The position numbers and the translations under genes are program-made. 54,943 nt of DNA from Exiguobacterium sp. s193 (GTDB lineage: Bacteria > Bacillota > Bacilli > Exiguobacteriales > Exiguobacteriaceae). Under the pieces are notes generated by a model. The model did not search any database, had not been told where the DNA came from, and saw only the letters and a list, made by a program, of their open reading frames with translations. The DNA is taken from contig NZ_JACSMR010000016.1 in assembly GCF_018618755.1 (NCBI RefSeq), forward strand, positions 1-54,943, given 5' to 3'. The stretch's first letter is position 1. Every line of letters begins with the position of its first letter. Below, one piece after another: positions 19,846 to 31,494 of the stretch.

Positions 19846-20676
19846 TTATTTTTTAGAACGACGGACGATATATTTATCGCTCGCTTTGTTTTTCTTACGA
19901 GTTTTGTATCCGAGTGCCGGTTTACCCCAAGGAGTAAGTGGGCCCGAACGACCGATTGGAGCACGTCCTTCACCACCACCGTGTGGGTGATCAACTGGGT
20001 TCATGACAGAACCACGAACTGTAGGACGTTTTCCGAGCCAGCGTGAACGACCAGCTTTACCGATATTGACGAGCTCGTGCTCTTCATTACCGACAGCGCC
20101 GACTGTTGCACGGCAAGTAGCAAGGATCATACGTGTTTCGCCTGATTGAAGACGAACAATCGCGTATTTACCATCTTTACCGAGAAGCTGAGCAGAAGTA
20201 CCAGCTGAACGAACGAGCTGACCACCTTTACCTGGCTTAAGTTCGATGTTGTGGATCAATGTACCAACTGGGATGTTTGAAAGAGGAAGAGCGTTACCGA
20301 CTTTAATGTCAGCGTCGACTCCTGACATGACTTGCATGTCAACTTTCAATCCTTTAGGTGCGAGGATGTAGCGTTTTTCACCATCGATGTAGTGTACAAG
20401 CGCGATGTTTGCAGAGCGGTTCGGATCGTACTCGATTGTAGCGATACGGCCAGCGATGCCATCCTTGTTACGTTTGAAGTCGATGATACGGTATTTACGT
20501 TTGTGTCCGCCACCTTGGTGACGTACTGTCAAGCGACCTTGGTTGTTACGTCCGCCCTTTTTCGAAAGCTTTTCAGTTAACGATTTTTCAGGACGTGAAG
20601 CCGTAATTTCAGCAAAGTCGAGTGCAGTCATGTTACGACGACCGTTAGTGGTCGGTTTAAACTTTTTAATTCCCAT
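19846..20676 (-). CDS. rplB: 50S ribosomal protein L2
   Basis: The 276-residue protein includes [19 protein letters not shown] and the catalytic-centre-proximal [18 protein letters not shown] near residue 225. L2 is essential for subunit joining and peptidyl transfer. Full length. Confidence 0.98.
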   Translation of the reverse strand: MGIKKFKPTTNGRRNMTALDFAEITASRPEKSLTEKLSKKGGRNNQGRLTVRHQGGGHKRKYRIIDFKRNKDGIAGRIATIEYDPNRSANIALVHYIDGEKRYILAPKGLKVDMQVMSGVDADIKVGNALPLSNIPVGTLIHNIELKPGKGGQLVRSAGTSAQLLGKDGKYAIVRLQSGETRMILATCRATVGAVGNEEHELVNIGKAGRSRWLGKRPTVRGSVMNPVDHPHGGGEGRAPIGRSGPLTPWGKPALGYKTRKKNKASDKYIVRRSKK

Positions 20677-20708
20677 CGAGAGTTCCCTCCTTTTCTACAG
20701 AGTACCGA

Positions 20709-20993
20709 TTAACCGAGGTAATCGAGTTCTTTGCTATCTGCAGTAAGCGTGACGACCGCTTTTTTGCGGCGTGCTGTGTAACCAGCGTGACGACCTACGC
20801 GTTTTGCTTTTGGTTTTGAGATAAGTGTGTTGATTTTTTCAACTTTAACGCCGAAGATCGCTTCAACAGCATCTTTGATTTGAGTCTTAGATGCCTTCAC
20901 GTCTACTTCGAACGTGTACTTTTTCTCAGCCATTTGGTTCACTGAGCGTTCAGTAATTACAGGACGTTTGATAATGTCGTGTGTATGTGCCAT
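20709..20993 (-). CDS. rplW: 50S ribosomal protein L23
   Basis: The 94-residue protein begins [18 protein letters not shown] and forms the docking site for SRP and trigger factor at the tunnel exit. Its ATG overlaps the rplD stop by one base. Confidence 0.97.
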   Translation of the reverse strand: MAHTHDIIKRPVITERSVNQMAEKKYTFEVDVKASKTQIKDAVEAIFGVKVEKINTLISKPKAKRVGRHAGYTARRKKAVVTLTADSKELDYLG

Positions 20994-21616
20994 TATGCAA
21001 GCACCTCCTCTACTCTCGCAACTGCATCCTTCGTGAAGATGACTTTGTCGTGTGCGACAAGATCAAGGACGTTTACTCCAGCAGCGTCAACGACTGTGAC
21101 ACCAGGAATGTTGCGTGTTGAAAGAACGACTGTCTCGTTGTAATCAGCAGTAACGACAAGAACTTTACGTTCGATTGAAAGAGCAGCGAAGACCGAAATC
21201 ATATCTTTTGTTTTCGGAGCATCGATTGTCAATCCTTCAAGAACGATGAACTCGTTGTTAGCGACTTTCGAAGAAAGTGCTGAACGTAATGCGAGACGAC
21301 GAACCTTTTTAGGAAGTTTATAAGCGTACGAACGTGGTGTTGGACCGAAGACTGTTCCACCGCCAACCCATTGTGGCGAACGGATCGAACCTTGGCGTGC
21401 ACGACCAGTACCTTTTTGTTTCCATGGTTTACGGCCGCCACCGCGAACTTCCGAGCGACCTTTTGTATCATGTGTACCTTGGCGACGTGAAGCTTGTTGC
21501 ATGACGATTGCATCGTATACGACTGCTTCGTTTGGCTCGATTCCGAAAACGGCATCTGCGAGCTCAATATCTCCAACTTGTGTACCTGTTTGGTTAAGCA
21601 AAGCTACTTTAGGCAT
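20993..21616 (-). CDS. rplD: 50S ribosomal protein L4
   Basis: The 207-residue protein has the extended loop [19 protein letters not shown] that reaches the exit tunnel. In enteric bacteria L4 represses its own operon; whether that happens here is unknown. It is coupled to rplW by a one-base overlap. Confidence 0.98.
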   Translation of the reverse strand: MPKVALLNQTGTQVGDIELADAVFGIEPNEAVVYDAIVMQQASRRQGTHDTKGRSEVRGGGRKPWKQKGTGRARQGSIRSPQWVGGGTVFGPTPRSYAYKLPKKVRRLALRSALSSKVANNEFIVLEGLTIDAPKTKDMISVFAALSIERKVLVVTADYNETVVLSTRNIPGVTVVDAAGVNVLDLVAHDKVIFTKDAVARVEEVLA

Positions 21617-21645
21617 TCGTTATTCCTCCTTTCCTTGCAAACGGA

Positions 21646-22272
21646 TTAGTTGCCTTTAACCGCAGTTTTGACGACAACTTGGCTCTTACGTGCGCCTGGG
21701 ATAGCACCCTTGACGAGGAGTAAGCCACGTTCTACATCAACTTTTACGATTTCAAGGTTTTGAACAGTGATTTGTTCTCCACCCATGCGTCCTGGGAGCA
21801 ATTTCCCTTTGAATACACGGTTTGGAGCGACAGGACCCATTGAACCTGGGCGACGGTGGTAACGCGAACCGTGAGCCATTGGACCACGTGATTGGTTGTG
21901 ACGCTTGATTGCTCCAGCGAAACCTTTACCTTTCGACGTACCTGTTACATCAACCATTTCGCCTGCAGCGAAAGTATCTGCTTTAATCTCTTGACCGATT
22001 TCGAAATCTGTTACAGATGTACGGATTTCTTTAATGAAGCGCTTAGGTGTCGCACTTGCTTTCGCAGCGTGACCTTTTTGCGGTTTGTTTTGACGACCTT
22101 CTTTGATATCACCAAAGCCGAGTTGGACTGCTTCGTAACCGTCCACTTCCATTGTCTTCAATTGAAGAACAACGTTACCTTCTACTGAAACGACAGTAAC
22201 TGGTACTACTTCACCTGACTCGTTGAAGATTTGTGTCATACCGAGTTTAGTTCCTAAGATTCCTTTAGCCAT
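21646..22272 (-). CDS. rplC: 50S ribosomal protein L3
   Basis: The 208-residue protein begins [16 protein letters not shown] and includes the peptidyl-transferase-proximal segment [20 protein letters not shown]. The ATG at 22272 has AGGAGGTG upstream; a further three in-frame codons are not part of L3. Confidence 0.98.
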   Translation of the reverse strand: MAKGILGTKLGMTQIFNESGEVVPVTVVSVEGNVVLQLKTMEVDGYEAVQLGFGDIKEGRQNKPQKGHAAKASATPKRFIKEIRTSVTDFEIGQEIKADTFAAGEMVDVTGTSKGKGFAGAIKRHNQSRGPMAHGSRYHRRPGSMGPVAPNRVFKGKLLPGRMGGEQITVQNLEIVKVDVERGLLLVKGAIPGARKSQVVVKTAVKGN

Positions 22273-22340
22273 GAGATACACCTCCTAATATTGAATGATT
22301 TTGATCTTCTGGCTAGTATCAACTATTTATAGAAGAAAAA

Positions 22341-22649
22341 TTAAAGTTTGATTTCGATGTCAACGCCCGATGGAAGTTCAAGACGCATAAGCGCATCAAC
22401 TGTTTTCGGTGTTGGGTTAACGATGTCGATCAAACGTTTGTGTGTACGCATTTCGAACTGCTCACGAGCATCTTTGTACTTGTGAACGGCACGAAGTACT
22501 GTGTAGATCGCTTTCTCCGTTGGGAGTGGGATCGGTCCAGATACAGTAGCACCAGAACGTTTTGCTGTGTCGACAATTTTCTCAGCCGATTGATCAAGCA
22601 CGCGGTGATCGTATGCTTTCAAACGGATCCGAATTTTTTCATTTGCCAT
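22341..22649 (-). CDS. rpsJ: 30S ribosomal protein S10 (NusE)
   Basis: The 102-residue protein begins [19 protein letters not shown], also the NusE antitermination factor that binds NusG and NusB. The ATG at 22649 follows AAAGGAGGG. The open frame runs 83 codons further upstream through the leader and promoter, but that part is not coding. First gene of the S10 operon. Confidence 0.98.
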   Translation of the reverse strand: MANEKIRIRLKAYDHRVLDQSAEKIVDTAKRSGATVSGPIPLPTEKAIYTVLRAVHKYKDAREQFEMRTHKRLIDIVNPTPKTVDALMRLELPSGVDIEIKL

Positions 22650-22775
22650 GTTGTTTCCCTCCTTTTCGCCTATTTCGTAAATAGACATTCTCCGCGGAAA
22701 TTTCCACACTAGCCATGGCAATGCCGCCTGGTGTGTCATAACCTCCCGCTTCATCGCGTTGTGTTTGTGACCAAC
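22650..22775 (-). promoter_or_regulatory. S10 operon 5' leader
   Basis: About 125 nt between the downstream promoter and rpsJ. It includes GCGGGAGGTTATGACACACC, a GC-rich hairpin region with an inner CCATGGC, the palindrome TCCGCGGA, and a perfect 6-bp hairpin (ctattt/aaatag, 22684-22670) just before the SD. Bacillales S10 leaders look similar from memory, which points to conserved control of the operon. Confidence 0.55.
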
Positions 22776-22782
22776 ATATTCT

Positions 22783-22811
22783 AGTTTACTTAATTCCAAG
22801 CAAGAATGCAA
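22783..22811 (-). promoter_or_regulatory. S10 operon promoter, downstream
   Basis: Minus-strand -35 TTGCAT (22811-22806), 17-bp spacer, -10 TAAACT (22788-22783), leaving a leader of about 125 nt. Confidence 0.6.
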
Positions 22812-22869
22812 GCAAAATAAATTAGAACTTGTTTTCAAGTCTCTCACCACTCGCACAAACACTTTCCTC

Positions 22870-22898
22870 AGTATATAAGATGTCTGACCATGTTGCAA
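22870..22898 (-). promoter_or_regulatory. S10 operon promoter, upstream
   Basis: Minus-strand -35 TTGCAA (22898-22893), 17-bp spacer, -10 TATACT (22875-22870), just after the tuf terminator. With the downstream promoter this makes a tandem pair for the longest ribosomal operon in the window. Confidence 0.7.
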
Positions 22899-22915
22899 GA
22901 CTGTTTTGAAAGAAA

Positions 22916-22955
22916 CAAGAAAAGGTCTTCCGTCACGGGAGACGGAAGACCTTTT
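22916..22955 (-). terminator. Rho-independent terminator after tuf
   Basis: A perfect 15-bp stem (aaaaggtcttccgtc/gacggaagacctttt) with a 6-nt loop, then TTTTCTTG on the minus strand. It separates the str and S10 operons. Confidence 0.9.
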
Positions 22956-22966
22956 TGTCTTAAAAA

Positions 22967-24154
<1,188 letters not shown>

Positions 24155-24195
24155 TCTGAATTCCTCCTCTATGTGTCTAATAATATTTTATAACT

Positions 24196-24240
24196 AGGAA
24201 GGTGAATCGTCGAATAACGTACACCTTCCTTAGCTTACAC
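24196..24240 (-). promoter_or_regulatory. Hairpin in the fusA-tuf gap
   Basis: A perfect 9-bp stem (aggaaggtg/caccttcct) with a 27-nt loop lies upstream of the tuf SD. No T-tract follows, and an AT-rich stretch (TATAAAATATTATTAG) comes next. It may tune tuf expression relative to fusA. Confidence 0.4.
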
Positions 24241-24271
24241 TAATCAAATAATCGTGACAACCTGTGAAGGA

Positions 24272-26350
24272 TTAGCCGTTTGATTTTTTGATGATTTCTT
24301 CAGCAACTGATTTCGGTACTTCTTCGTAGTGATCGAAGTGCATTGAGTACGTACCGCGACCTTGTGTGCGCGAACGAAGCCCTGTTGCATATCCGAACAT
24401 TTCCGAAAGTGGAATCATCGAGCGAACGACTTGTGCGTTCCCACGAGCTTCCATACCTTCAACGCGTCCACGGCGTGATGTAACATCACCCATGATGTCT
24501 CCCATGTATTCGTCTGGGATGACGATTTCAACTTTCATCATTGGCTCAAGGATAACAGCGCCGCTCTTATCTTTAAGTTGTTTGACGGCCATTGAAGCCG
24601 CGATTTTAAATGCCATCTCGTTTGAGTCGACATCGTGGTATGAACCGAAAACGAGTGCTGCTTTAACGTCAACTACTGGATAACCAGCAAGGATACCGTT
24701 TTGAAGAGCTTCTTCGATTCCGTTTTCAACCGCTGGGATGTATTCACGTGGAACAACACCACCGACGATTTTGTTGTTGAACTCGAAGCCAGCACCTTCT
24801 TCGTTTGGCTCGAATTCAACGACGACGTGACCATACTGACCACGACCACCTGATTGACGAGCGAACTTAGAATCGATTTTCGCCGCTTGGCGAATCGTTT
24901 CACGGTAAGCTACTTGTGGAGCACCAACGTTTGCTTCGACTTTGAACTCGCGACGCATACGGTCAACGATGATGTCGAGGTGAAGCTCACCCATACCTGA
25001 GATGATCGTTTGACCAGTCTCTGGGTTTGTTTCAGTGCGGAACGTTGGATCCTCTTCAGCAAGCTTAGCGAGTGCTTGACCCATTTTATCTTGGTCAGCT
25101 TTCGTTTTTGGTTCGATCGCGACCGAGATAACTGGTTCTGGGAATGTCATTGATTCGAGAACGACGTTGTCTTTCTCAGAACAAAGCGTATCACCAGTAG
25201 TCGTATCTTTCAAACCTACAGCTGCAGCGATGTCACCAGCGAAGACCATTGGGATCTCCTCACGGCTGTTCGCGTGCATTTGAAGGATACGTCCAAGACG
25301 CTCACGTTTACCTTTTGTTGAGTTCTTGACGTAAGATCCTGCCGAAGCTGTACCAGAGTACACACGGAAGAATGTCAATTTACCAACATACGGGTCAGTC
25401 ATAACTTTGAATGCAAGTGCAGAGAATGGCGCTTCGTCAGTAGACTCACGAACGATCTCTTCATCTGTATCCATGTTAATTCCTGTGATTGCTTTTACGT
25501 CGACTGGTGATGGGAGGTAGTCAAGGACTGCGTCAAGCATAAGCTGAACACCTTTGTTCTTGAATGCCGAACCAACGAGTACAGGGTAGAAATCAACTGT
25601 AAGAGTCGCTTTACGGATACCCGCTTTTAACTCTTCGATTGAAATTTCCTCGCCCTCGAGGTATTTCATCATCATGTCTTCTTCGTAATCAGCAACTGCT
25701 TCGATTAATGATGCACGAAGTTCTTCAGCTTCCTCTTCGAACTCAGCAGGGAAACCATCTGTTACTTCGATATCAGTACCGAGGTCATTACCGTACATGT
25801 ATGTTTTCTTTTCAACGAGGTCGATGATTCCTTTGAATTCATCTTCCGCGCCGATTGGAATTTGGATTGCGTGTGCGTTCGCTTGAAGGCGATCGCGGAG
25901 CGTTCCGACCGAGTACAGGAAGTCTGCACCGATTTTATCCATTTTGTTTACGAAAACGATACGTGGTACGCCGTAAGTTGTTGCTTGGCGCCATACTGTC
26001 TCAGTTTGTGGCTCAACACCAGACTGAGCATCAAGTACTGCTACCGCACCATCAAGTACACGGAGTGAACGTTCAACTTCAACAGTGAAGTCTACGTGTC
26101 CAGGAGTATCGATGATGTTTACGCGGTTACCTTTCCATTGTGCAGTTGTTGCTGCCGATGTAATCGTGATTCCGCGCTCTTGCTCTTGCTCCATCCAGTC
26201 CATTTGTGAAGCACCTTCGTGCGTTTCACCAATTTTGTGGATACGACCCGTGTAATAGAGGATACGCTCAGTCGTTGTTGTTTTACCAGCATCGATGTGG
26301 GCCATGATCCCGATATTACGGGTGTTCTTAAGGGAGAATTCTCTTGCCAT
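24272..26350 (-). CDS. fusA: Elongation factor G
   Basis: EF-G drives translocation and, with RRF, ribosome recycling. The 692-residue protein has G1 [15 protein letters not shown] (about 18-32), G3 [12 protein letters not shown]4 NKMDK and domains II-V, ending [11 protein letters not shown]. Normal length. Part of the str operon. Confidence 0.98.
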   Translation of the reverse strand: MAREFSLKNTRNIGIMAHIDAGKTTTTERILYYTGRIHKIGETHEGASQMDWMEQEQERGITITSAATTAQWKGNRVNIIDTPGHVDFTVEVERSLRVLDGAVAVLDAQSGVEPQTETVWRQATTYGVPRIVFVNKMDKIGADFLYSVGTLRDRLQANAHAIQIPIGAEDEFKGIIDLVEKKTYMYGNDLGTDIEVTDGFPAEFEEEAEELRASLIEAVADYEEDMMMKYLEGEEISIEELKAGIRKATLTVDFYPVLVGSAFKNKGVQLMLDAVLDYLPSPVDVKAITGINMDTDEEIVRESTDEAPFSALAFKVMTDPYVGKLTFFRVYSGTASAGSYVKNSTKGKRERLGRILQMHANSREEIPMVFAGDIAAAVGLKDTTTGDTLCSEKDNVVLESMTFPEPVISVAIEPKTKADQDKMGQALAKLAEEDPTFRTETNPETGQTIISGMGELHLDIIVDRMRREFKVEANVGAPQVAYRETIRQAAKIDSKFARQSGGRGQYGHVVVEFEPNEEGAGFEFNNKIVGGVVPREYIPAVENGIEEALQNGILAGYPVVDVKAALVFGSYHDVDSNEMAFKIAASMAVKQLKDKSGAVILEPMMKVEIVIPDEYMGDIMGDVTSRRGRVEGMEARGNAQVVRSMIPLSEMFGYATGLRSRTQGRGTYSMHFDHYEEVPKSVAEEIIKKSNG

Positions 26351-26386
26351 CTTTAAACATTCTCCTTTCGCATTTTAATTTAGTGT

Positions 26387-26462
26387 ACGTGTGTTGCCAC
26401 ACGTCATGACTATACCCGAAAGCCACCTCATATTTCCATAAAAAATGGCATAGATGAGGTGG
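26387..26462 (-). promoter_or_regulatory. Two hairpins in the rpsG-fusA gap
   Basis: The first on the minus strand pairs ccacctcat with atgaggtgg (26462-26423; 9 bp with an inner ccat/atgg). The second is a 7-bp stem acgtgtg/cacacgt (26404-26387). Neither has a T-tract. In E. coli the S7 regulatory site is in the S12-S7 gap; these structures follow S7 instead. Function unknown. Confidence 0.45.
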
Positions 26463-26474
26463 TTAATTTCGGAA

Positions 26475-26945
26475 TTACCAGCGGTAGTGAGCAAACGCTT
26501 TGTTCGCTTCCGCCATTTTGTGCATATCTTCGCGCTTCTTAACAGAAGCACCAGTGTTGTTTGCAGCGTCCATGATTTCATTAGCAAGACGAGCATCCAT
26601 TGTTTTTTCGTTACGGAGACGTGAGTAGTTCACGAGGTAACGAAGTGCGAGTGTCGTACGGCGCTCAGGGCGGACTTCGACAGGAACTTGATAGTTAGCT
26701 CCACCTACACGGCGTGCTTTTACTTCAAGAACTGGCATGATGTTGTTCATCGCCTCTTCAAAAACTTCCATTGCATCGCGACCTGAACGTTCAGCGATAG
26801 CTTCGAAAGCTTTGTATAAGATTTGTTGAGCAGTACCTTTTTTACCATCTAACATAAGACGGTTGATAAGGCGGGTAACGAGTTTAGAGTTGTAGATCGG
26901 ATCAGCCATTACATCACGACGTTCTGCTTGACCTTTACGTGGCAT
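26475..26945 (-). CDS. rpsG: 30S ribosomal protein S7
   Basis: The 156-residue protein begins [20 protein letters not shown] and ends KAFAHYRW, matching S7, which nucleates 30S head assembly and contacts E-site tRNA. Between rpsL and fusA. Confidence 0.98.
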   Translation of the reverse strand: MPRKGQAERRDVMADPIYNSKLVTRLINRLMLDGKKGTAQQILYKAFEAIAERSGRDAMEVFEEAMNNIMPVLEVKARRVGGANYQVPVEVRPERRTTLALRYLVNYSRLRNEKTMDARLANEIMDAANNTGASVKKREDMHKMAEANKAFAHYRW

Positions 26946-26994
26946 TCCGAGTCCCTCCTTTCATATAGTGAGGTGATATCTTCAGATATCTAGA

Positions 26995-27417
26995 TTATTT
27001 TTTTGCTGCTTTTGGACGTTTAGTACCATATTTCGAGCGACCTTGCATACGGCCGTCAACTCCAGCTGTATCAAGTGCACCACGAACGATGTGGTAACGT
27101 ACCCCTGGTAAGTCTTTTACGCGGCCTCCGCGAATAAGAACAACACTGTGCTCTTGCAAGTTGTGGCCGATACCTGGGATGTAAGCTGTTACTTCCATTG
27201 TGTTCGTCAAACGTACACGTGCGTATTTACGAAGAGCCGAGTTCGGTTTCTTCGGAGTCATTGTACCTACACGAGTACAAACACCACGTTTTTGTGGTGA
27301 GCTGATGTCAGTACGAGCTTTAATGAAGCTGTTGTACCCTTTGTTCAGCGCTGGCGAATCTGATTTCACAACTTTTGATTGACGTCCTTTACGGACCAAT
27401 TGATTGATAGTAGGCAT
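26995..27417 (-). CDS. rpsL: 30S ribosomal protein S12
   Basis: The 140-residue decoding-centre protein contains [15 protein letters not shown], with the lysine that is mutated in streptomycin-resistant strains in its wild-type form, and the [13 protein letters not shown] loop. It follows rplGB after a 125-nt gap with strong hairpins. Confidence 0.98.
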   Translation of the reverse strand: MPTINQLVRKGRQSKVVKSDSPALNKGYNSFIKARTDISSPQKRGVCTRVGTMTPKKPNSALRKYARVRLTNTMEVTAYIPGIGHNLQEHSVVLIRGGRVKDLPGVRYHIVRGALDTAGVDGRMQGRSKYGTKRPKAAKK

Positions 27418-27457
27418 CTTTGAGATCCTCCCTTCCTGAATTCATGACAAGTTTCAA

Positions 27458-27538
27458 AACCACCGAGCCGGGTGGTTCATCGAAAGTCATAATGAAACGT
27501 TTTGCGTGGCTCAGGCATTCCATCGCCACACAAAACGT
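27458..27538 (-). promoter_or_regulatory. Structured rplGB-rpsL gap
   Basis: A 14-bp stem with a single U-G pair (27538-27525 with 27510-27497, 14-nt loop) starts 5 nt after the rplGB stop. A second hairpin (aaccacc/ggtggtt, 27477-27458) is followed by TTGAAAC, a weak T-tract. Together they may attenuate or process the transcript before rpsL. Confidence 0.5.
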
Positions 27539-27542
27539 ATTA

Positions 27543-27794
27543 TCAAACTTTCTTAATGGCAACAGCAGTTGCAGCAACGTCGATTCCACAAGCCTTACCA
27601 AGCTCAAGCTTAGAAGGAACGTTCACAACTGGAACGTTAGCTTGTTTCGCCGCGTCGAGCAATGCTTGTTTTACGTGTTCATCTGCGTCATCCGCGATGA
27701 TCACTTCCGACGCCTTGCCAGATCGCAATGCTTTGAGCGTTTGCTTTTGACCGACAAACTTCAAATCTGCGCCGACTACTTTTTTGTAAGACAT
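27543..27794 (-). CDS. rplGB: L7Ae-family ribosomal protein (YbxF)
   Basis: The 83-residue protein, starting MSYKKVVGADLKFVGQKQTL at 27794, belongs to the L7Ae/L30e/S12e family whose Bacillus member YbxF binds K-turn RNA. The start is set by GGAGGAT; 13 further in-frame residues overlap the promoter. First gene of the str transcript. Confidence 0.93.
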   Translation of the reverse strand: MSYKKVVGADLKFVGQKQTLKALRSGKASEVIIADDADEHVKQALLDAAKQANVPVVNVPSKLELGKACGIDVAATAVAIKKV

Positions 27795-27839
27795 GAAGAT
27801 ATCCTCCAAAATAACACAGCCGGTTGGCAACACTATATC

Positions 27840-27868
27840 ATAGTAGCACCGCCATACCGGCGTGTCAA
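27840..27868 (-). promoter_or_regulatory. str operon promoter
   Basis: A perfect -35 TTGACA (27868-27863), a 17-bp spacer and -10 TACTAT (27845-27840) on the minus strand, only 7 nt past the rpoC stop. The spacer holds the short inverted repeat cgcc/ggcg. It gives rplGB-rpsL-rpsG-fusA-tuf a strong start of its own. Confidence 0.8.
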
Positions 27869-27874
27869 GGCGTT

Positions 27875-30800
27875 TTATTCTACAGGAGAATCTGCTTCTA
27901 CAGGTGCTTCACCAGCTACTTCGAGTCCGATTTGACGGTAACGTGTCATTCCTGTACCAGCTGGAACTAGTTTACCGATAATAACGTTCTCTTTCAAGCC
28001 GCGAAGGTAGTCGCTCTTCCCTTTGATTGCTGCATCCGTAAGGACACGAGTCGTTTCCTGGAACGAAGCCGCTGATAGGAATGAATCTGTCTCAAGCGAT
28101 GCTTTTGTGATACCAAGGAGAACTGGTTTAGCAGAAGCGAGTGCTTTACCGGCACGGAGCGCTTCTTTACATGCTTCTTTAAAGGTACTGATATCAACGA
28201 GTGAACCAGGTAGGAGCGTTGTCTCACCTGACTCGATGACGCGGACGCGACGGATCATCTGACGAACCATGACCTCGACGTGCTTGTCACCGATTTCAAC
28301 CCCTTGCATCCGGTATACTTTTTGAACTTCCTGAAGAAGGTAGTTCTGAACACCAGATACACCTTTAACGTTCAAGAGTTCTTTCGGATCGATCGATCCT
28401 TCTGTGAACACTTGACCGGCAATGACTTCTTCGCCGAGTTGGACACGGAGACGTGATCCGAATGGGATCGTGTACGTACGTGTTTCGCTCAGACCTTGAA
28501 TCGTCAATTCACGTTTGTCACGCGACTCCGTAAAGTCGATGACTTGTCCGTCGATTTCCGAGATGACCGCTTGACCTTTCGGGTTACGGGCCTCGAACAA
28601 CTCTTGGATACGTGGAAGACCTTGTGTGATATCATCTCCGGCAACCCCACCTGTGTGGAAGGTACGCATTGTAAGCTGCGTTCCTGGCTCACCGATTGAT
28701 TGTGCCGCAATGATTCCGACTGCTTCGCCGACTTCAACATCGTTACCCGTCGCAAGGTTACGTCCGTAACATTTCTTACAGACACCATGGCTCGTGTTAC
28801 ATGTGAAGGCTGTACGAATCTCAACGTTGTCGATTCCGGCGTCCGTAATCGTCCGCGCGATATCTTCATCGATGAGTTCGTTGACAGAAACGAGGACTTC
28901 TCCTGTTTCCGGGTGAACGACTTTTTCGAATGCCGTACGTCCGACGAGTCGGTCGTAAAGACTTTCGATTTCTTCCGTTCCTTCGCGAAGTGCTTTGACA
29001 CGGATACCACGATCCGTTCCACAGTCATCTTCACGAATGATGACATCTTGCGCTACATCAACGAGACGACGAGTCAGGTAACCTGAATCGGCAGTCTTCA
29101 AGGCTGTATCGGCAAGACCTTTACGCGCACCGTGCGTCGAGATGAAGTATTCCTGAACCGTCAGACCCTCACGGAACGAAGATTTGATCGGGAGCTCGAT
29201 GATCCGTCCACTCGGAGCGGCCATGAGTCCACGCATCCCTGCAAGCTGCGTAAAGTTTGATGCGTTACCACGGGCACCAGAGTCACTCATCATGAAGATC
29301 GGGTTCAGACGGTTGAGGGATTTCATCAGACGAGACTGAATTTCATCCTTCGCGTCGTTCCACGATTTGACGACACGCTCATAGCGCTCGTCTTCCGTGA
29401 TGAGACCACGGCGGTACGATTTCATAACGCGATCGACGTTATCTTGTGCCTCGACCAGGATTTCCTGTTTGTCCGGAAGTACGATGATATCAGAGATACC
29501 AACCGTGATACCGGCACGTGTCGAGTGTTTGAAACCAAGGTTTTTCATGCGGTCGAGCATACGGCTCGTCTCAGTCGTTTCGAAACGCTTGAAGACTTCC
29601 GCGATGACATTTCCGAGGAATCCTTTTTTGAATGGCTCGATGATTGGACGGTTTTTCAGCTCAGCTGCGACATCCGTTCCGTTTTCAAGGAAGTACTTCT
29701 CAGGCGTTGCTTCCTGTAAGTTACTCATTGTCGGCTCATTCAAGTATGGGAAAGTCGTTGGGAGGATCTCGTTGAAGATCAACTTACCGACAGTCGTAAC
29801 CAATAATTTCTCGTTTTGTGATTCTGTAAATGTCGGGTTCTTCAGAACGCCGGCTGGAATCGCAACACGTGAATGGAAGTGAACATACCCATTTTGGTAG
29901 GCGATGAGTGCTTCATTCACAGTCGAGAAGATTTTACCTTCACCGATCGCGTTTTCACGCTCGAGTGTGAGGTAGTAGTTACCGAGGACCATATCCTGCG
30001 ATGGTGTAACAACAGGCTTACCGTCTTTCGGGTTCAAGATGTTTTGTGCAGCGAGCATGAGAAGACGTGCTTCTGCTTGTGCTTCTGCAGAAAGTGGTAC
30101 GTGGACCGCCATTTGGTCACCATCGAAATCGGCGTTGTAAGCCGTACATACGAGTGGGTGAAGGCGAATCGCGCGACCCTCGACAAGTGTTGGTTCGAAC
30201 GCCTGAATACCGAGACGGTGAAGTGTCGGTGCACGGTTCAAGAGAACCGGATGCTCGCGGATGACTTCTTCAAGTACATCCCAGATTTCAGGTTGAACGC
30301 GTTCGATTTTACGTTTCGCACTCTTAATGTTTGGTGCGATACCACGTGAGACGAGTTCTTTCATGACAAACGGTTTGAAGAGTTCAAGCGCCATTTCTTT
30401 TGGAAGACCACATTGATACATCTTCAGGTTCGGACCAACGACGATAACCGAACGACCAGAATAGTCGACACGTTTACCGAGTAAGTTTTGACGGAAACGT
30501 CCTTGTTTCCCTTTCAACATATGTGAAAGTGATTTTAATGGACGGTTACCTGGTCCAGTGACCGGACGGCCACGACGACCGTTATCAATCAAGGCATCAA
30601 CTGCTTCTTGTAACATCCGTTTTTCATTCTGAACGATGATGTTCGGAGCGCCAAGGTCAAGAAGACGCTTGAGACGGTTGTTACGGTTGATGACACGACG
30701 ATATAAATCGTTTAAATCTGATGTCGCGAAACGTCCACCATCAAGTTGGACCATCGGACGAAGTTCTGGTGGGATGACTGGTAATACTTCGAGAACCATC

Positions 30801-31474
30801 CATTCCGGGTTATTGCCTGAGTTACGGAAAGCATCTAAGACTTCAAGACGTTTAATCGCACGCGTACGACGTTGTCCTTGAATCATACGAAGATCTTCAC
30901 GTAAACCAGCTACTTCTTTTTCGAGTTCAACGTCACGGAGCAATTTACGAACGGCTTCCGCACCCATCTCAGCTGTGAATGAGCTACCGAATTTCTCACG
31001 GTATGCACGGTATTCTTTTTCTGACAGGAGTTGTTTCTTCTCGAGTGTAGACTCGCCTGGATCTGTAACGACGTACGATGCGAAGTAAATGATCTCTTCG
31101 AGCGCACGTGGTGACATATCTAAAACGAGACCCATACGGCTTGGGATACCTTTGAAGTACCAGATGTGCGAAACCGGTGCTGCGAGCTCGATGTGACCCA
31201 TGCGCTCACGACGGACTTTCGACTTCGTGACTTCAACGCCACAGCGGTCACAAATGATTCCTTTATAACGGATTCGTTTGTATTTACCACAGTAACATTC
31301 CCAGTCTTTCGTAGGACCAAAAATCCGTTCACAGAACAAACCGTCTTTCTCTGGTTTGAGCGTACGATAGTTGATCGTCTCCGGCTTCTTCACTTCCCCG
31401 AAAGACCACGAACGGATCTTTTCAGGGGAAGCGAGGCCGATTTTCATATATTCAAATCTATTAACATCTACCAA
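27875..31474 (-). CDS. rpoC: RNA polymerase beta' subunit
   Basis: The 1199-residue protein has the N-terminal zinc ribbon ([20 protein letters not shown]), the catalytic NADFDGDQM at about residue 450 and the trigger-loop region [19 protein letters not shown]. It has the same length as B. subtilis. The start is TTG at 31474 with GGGAGG 8 nt upstream; [16 protein letters not shown] aligns with the Bacillus N-terminus. Twenty nt after rpoB. Confidence 0.98.
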   Translation of the reverse strand: MVDVNRFEYMKIGLASPEKIRSWSFGEVKKPETINYRTLKPEKDGLFCERIFGPTKDWECYCGKYKRIRYKGIICDRCGVEVTKSKVRRERMGHIELAAPVSHIWYFKGIPSRMGLVLDMSPRALEEIIYFASYVVTDPGESTLEKKQLLSEKEYRAYREKFGSSFTAEMGAEAVRKLLRDVELEKEVAGLREDLRMIQGQRRTRAIKRLEVLDAFRNSGNNPEWMVLEVLPVIPPELRPMVQLDGGRFATSDLNDLYRRVINRNNRLKRLLDLGAPNIIVQNEKRMLQEAVDALIDNGRRGRPVTGPGNRPLKSLSHMLKGKQGRFRQNLLGKRVDYSGRSVIVVGPNLKMYQCGLPKEMALELFKPFVMKELVSRGIAPNIKSAKRKIERVQPEIWDVLEEVIREHPVLLNRAPTLHRLGIQAFEPTLVEGRAIRLHPLVCTAYNADFDGDQMAVHVPLSAEAQAEARLLMLAAQNILNPKDGKPVVTPSQDMVLGNYYLTLERENAIGEGKIFSTVNEALIAYQNGYVHFHSRVAIPAGVLKNPTFTESQNEKLLVTTVGKLIFNEILPTTFPYLNEPTMSNLQEATPEKYFLENGTDVAAELKNRPIIEPFKKGFLGNVIAEVFKRFETTETSRMLDRMKNLGFKHSTRAGITVGISDIIVLPDKQEILVEAQDNVDRVMKSYRRGLITEDERYERVVKSWNDAKDEIQSRLMKSLNRLNPIFMMSDSGARGNASNFTQLAGMRGLMAAPSGRIIELPIKSSFREGLTVQEYFISTHGARKGLADTALKTADSGYLTRRLVDVAQDVIIREDDCGTDRGIRVKALREGTEEIESLYDRLVGRTAFEKVVHPETGEVLVSVNELIDEDIARTITDAGIDNVEIRTAFTCNTSHGVCKKCYGRNLATGNDVEVGEAVGIIAAQSIGEPGTQLTMRTFHTGGVAGDDITQGLPRIQELFEARNPKGQAVISEIDGQVIDFTESRDKRELTIQGLSETRTYTIPFGSRLRVQLGEEVIAGQVFTEGSIDPKELLNVKGVSGVQNYLLQEVQKVYRMQGVEIGDKHVEVMVRQMIRRVRVIESGETTLLPGSLVDISTFKEACKEALRAGKALASAKPVLLGITKASLETDSFLSAASFQETTRVLTDAAIKGKSDYLRGLKENVIIGKLVPAGTGMTRYRQIGLEVAGEAPVEADSPVE

Positions 31475-31494
31475 GGGGTGGACCTCCCTTTCGC

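Noticed and set aside
22650-22898. Open frame extending rpsJ by 83 codons upstream
   Set aside because: It runs through the S10 promoters and leader; S10 starts at [11 protein letters not shown] with a strong SD at 22649.
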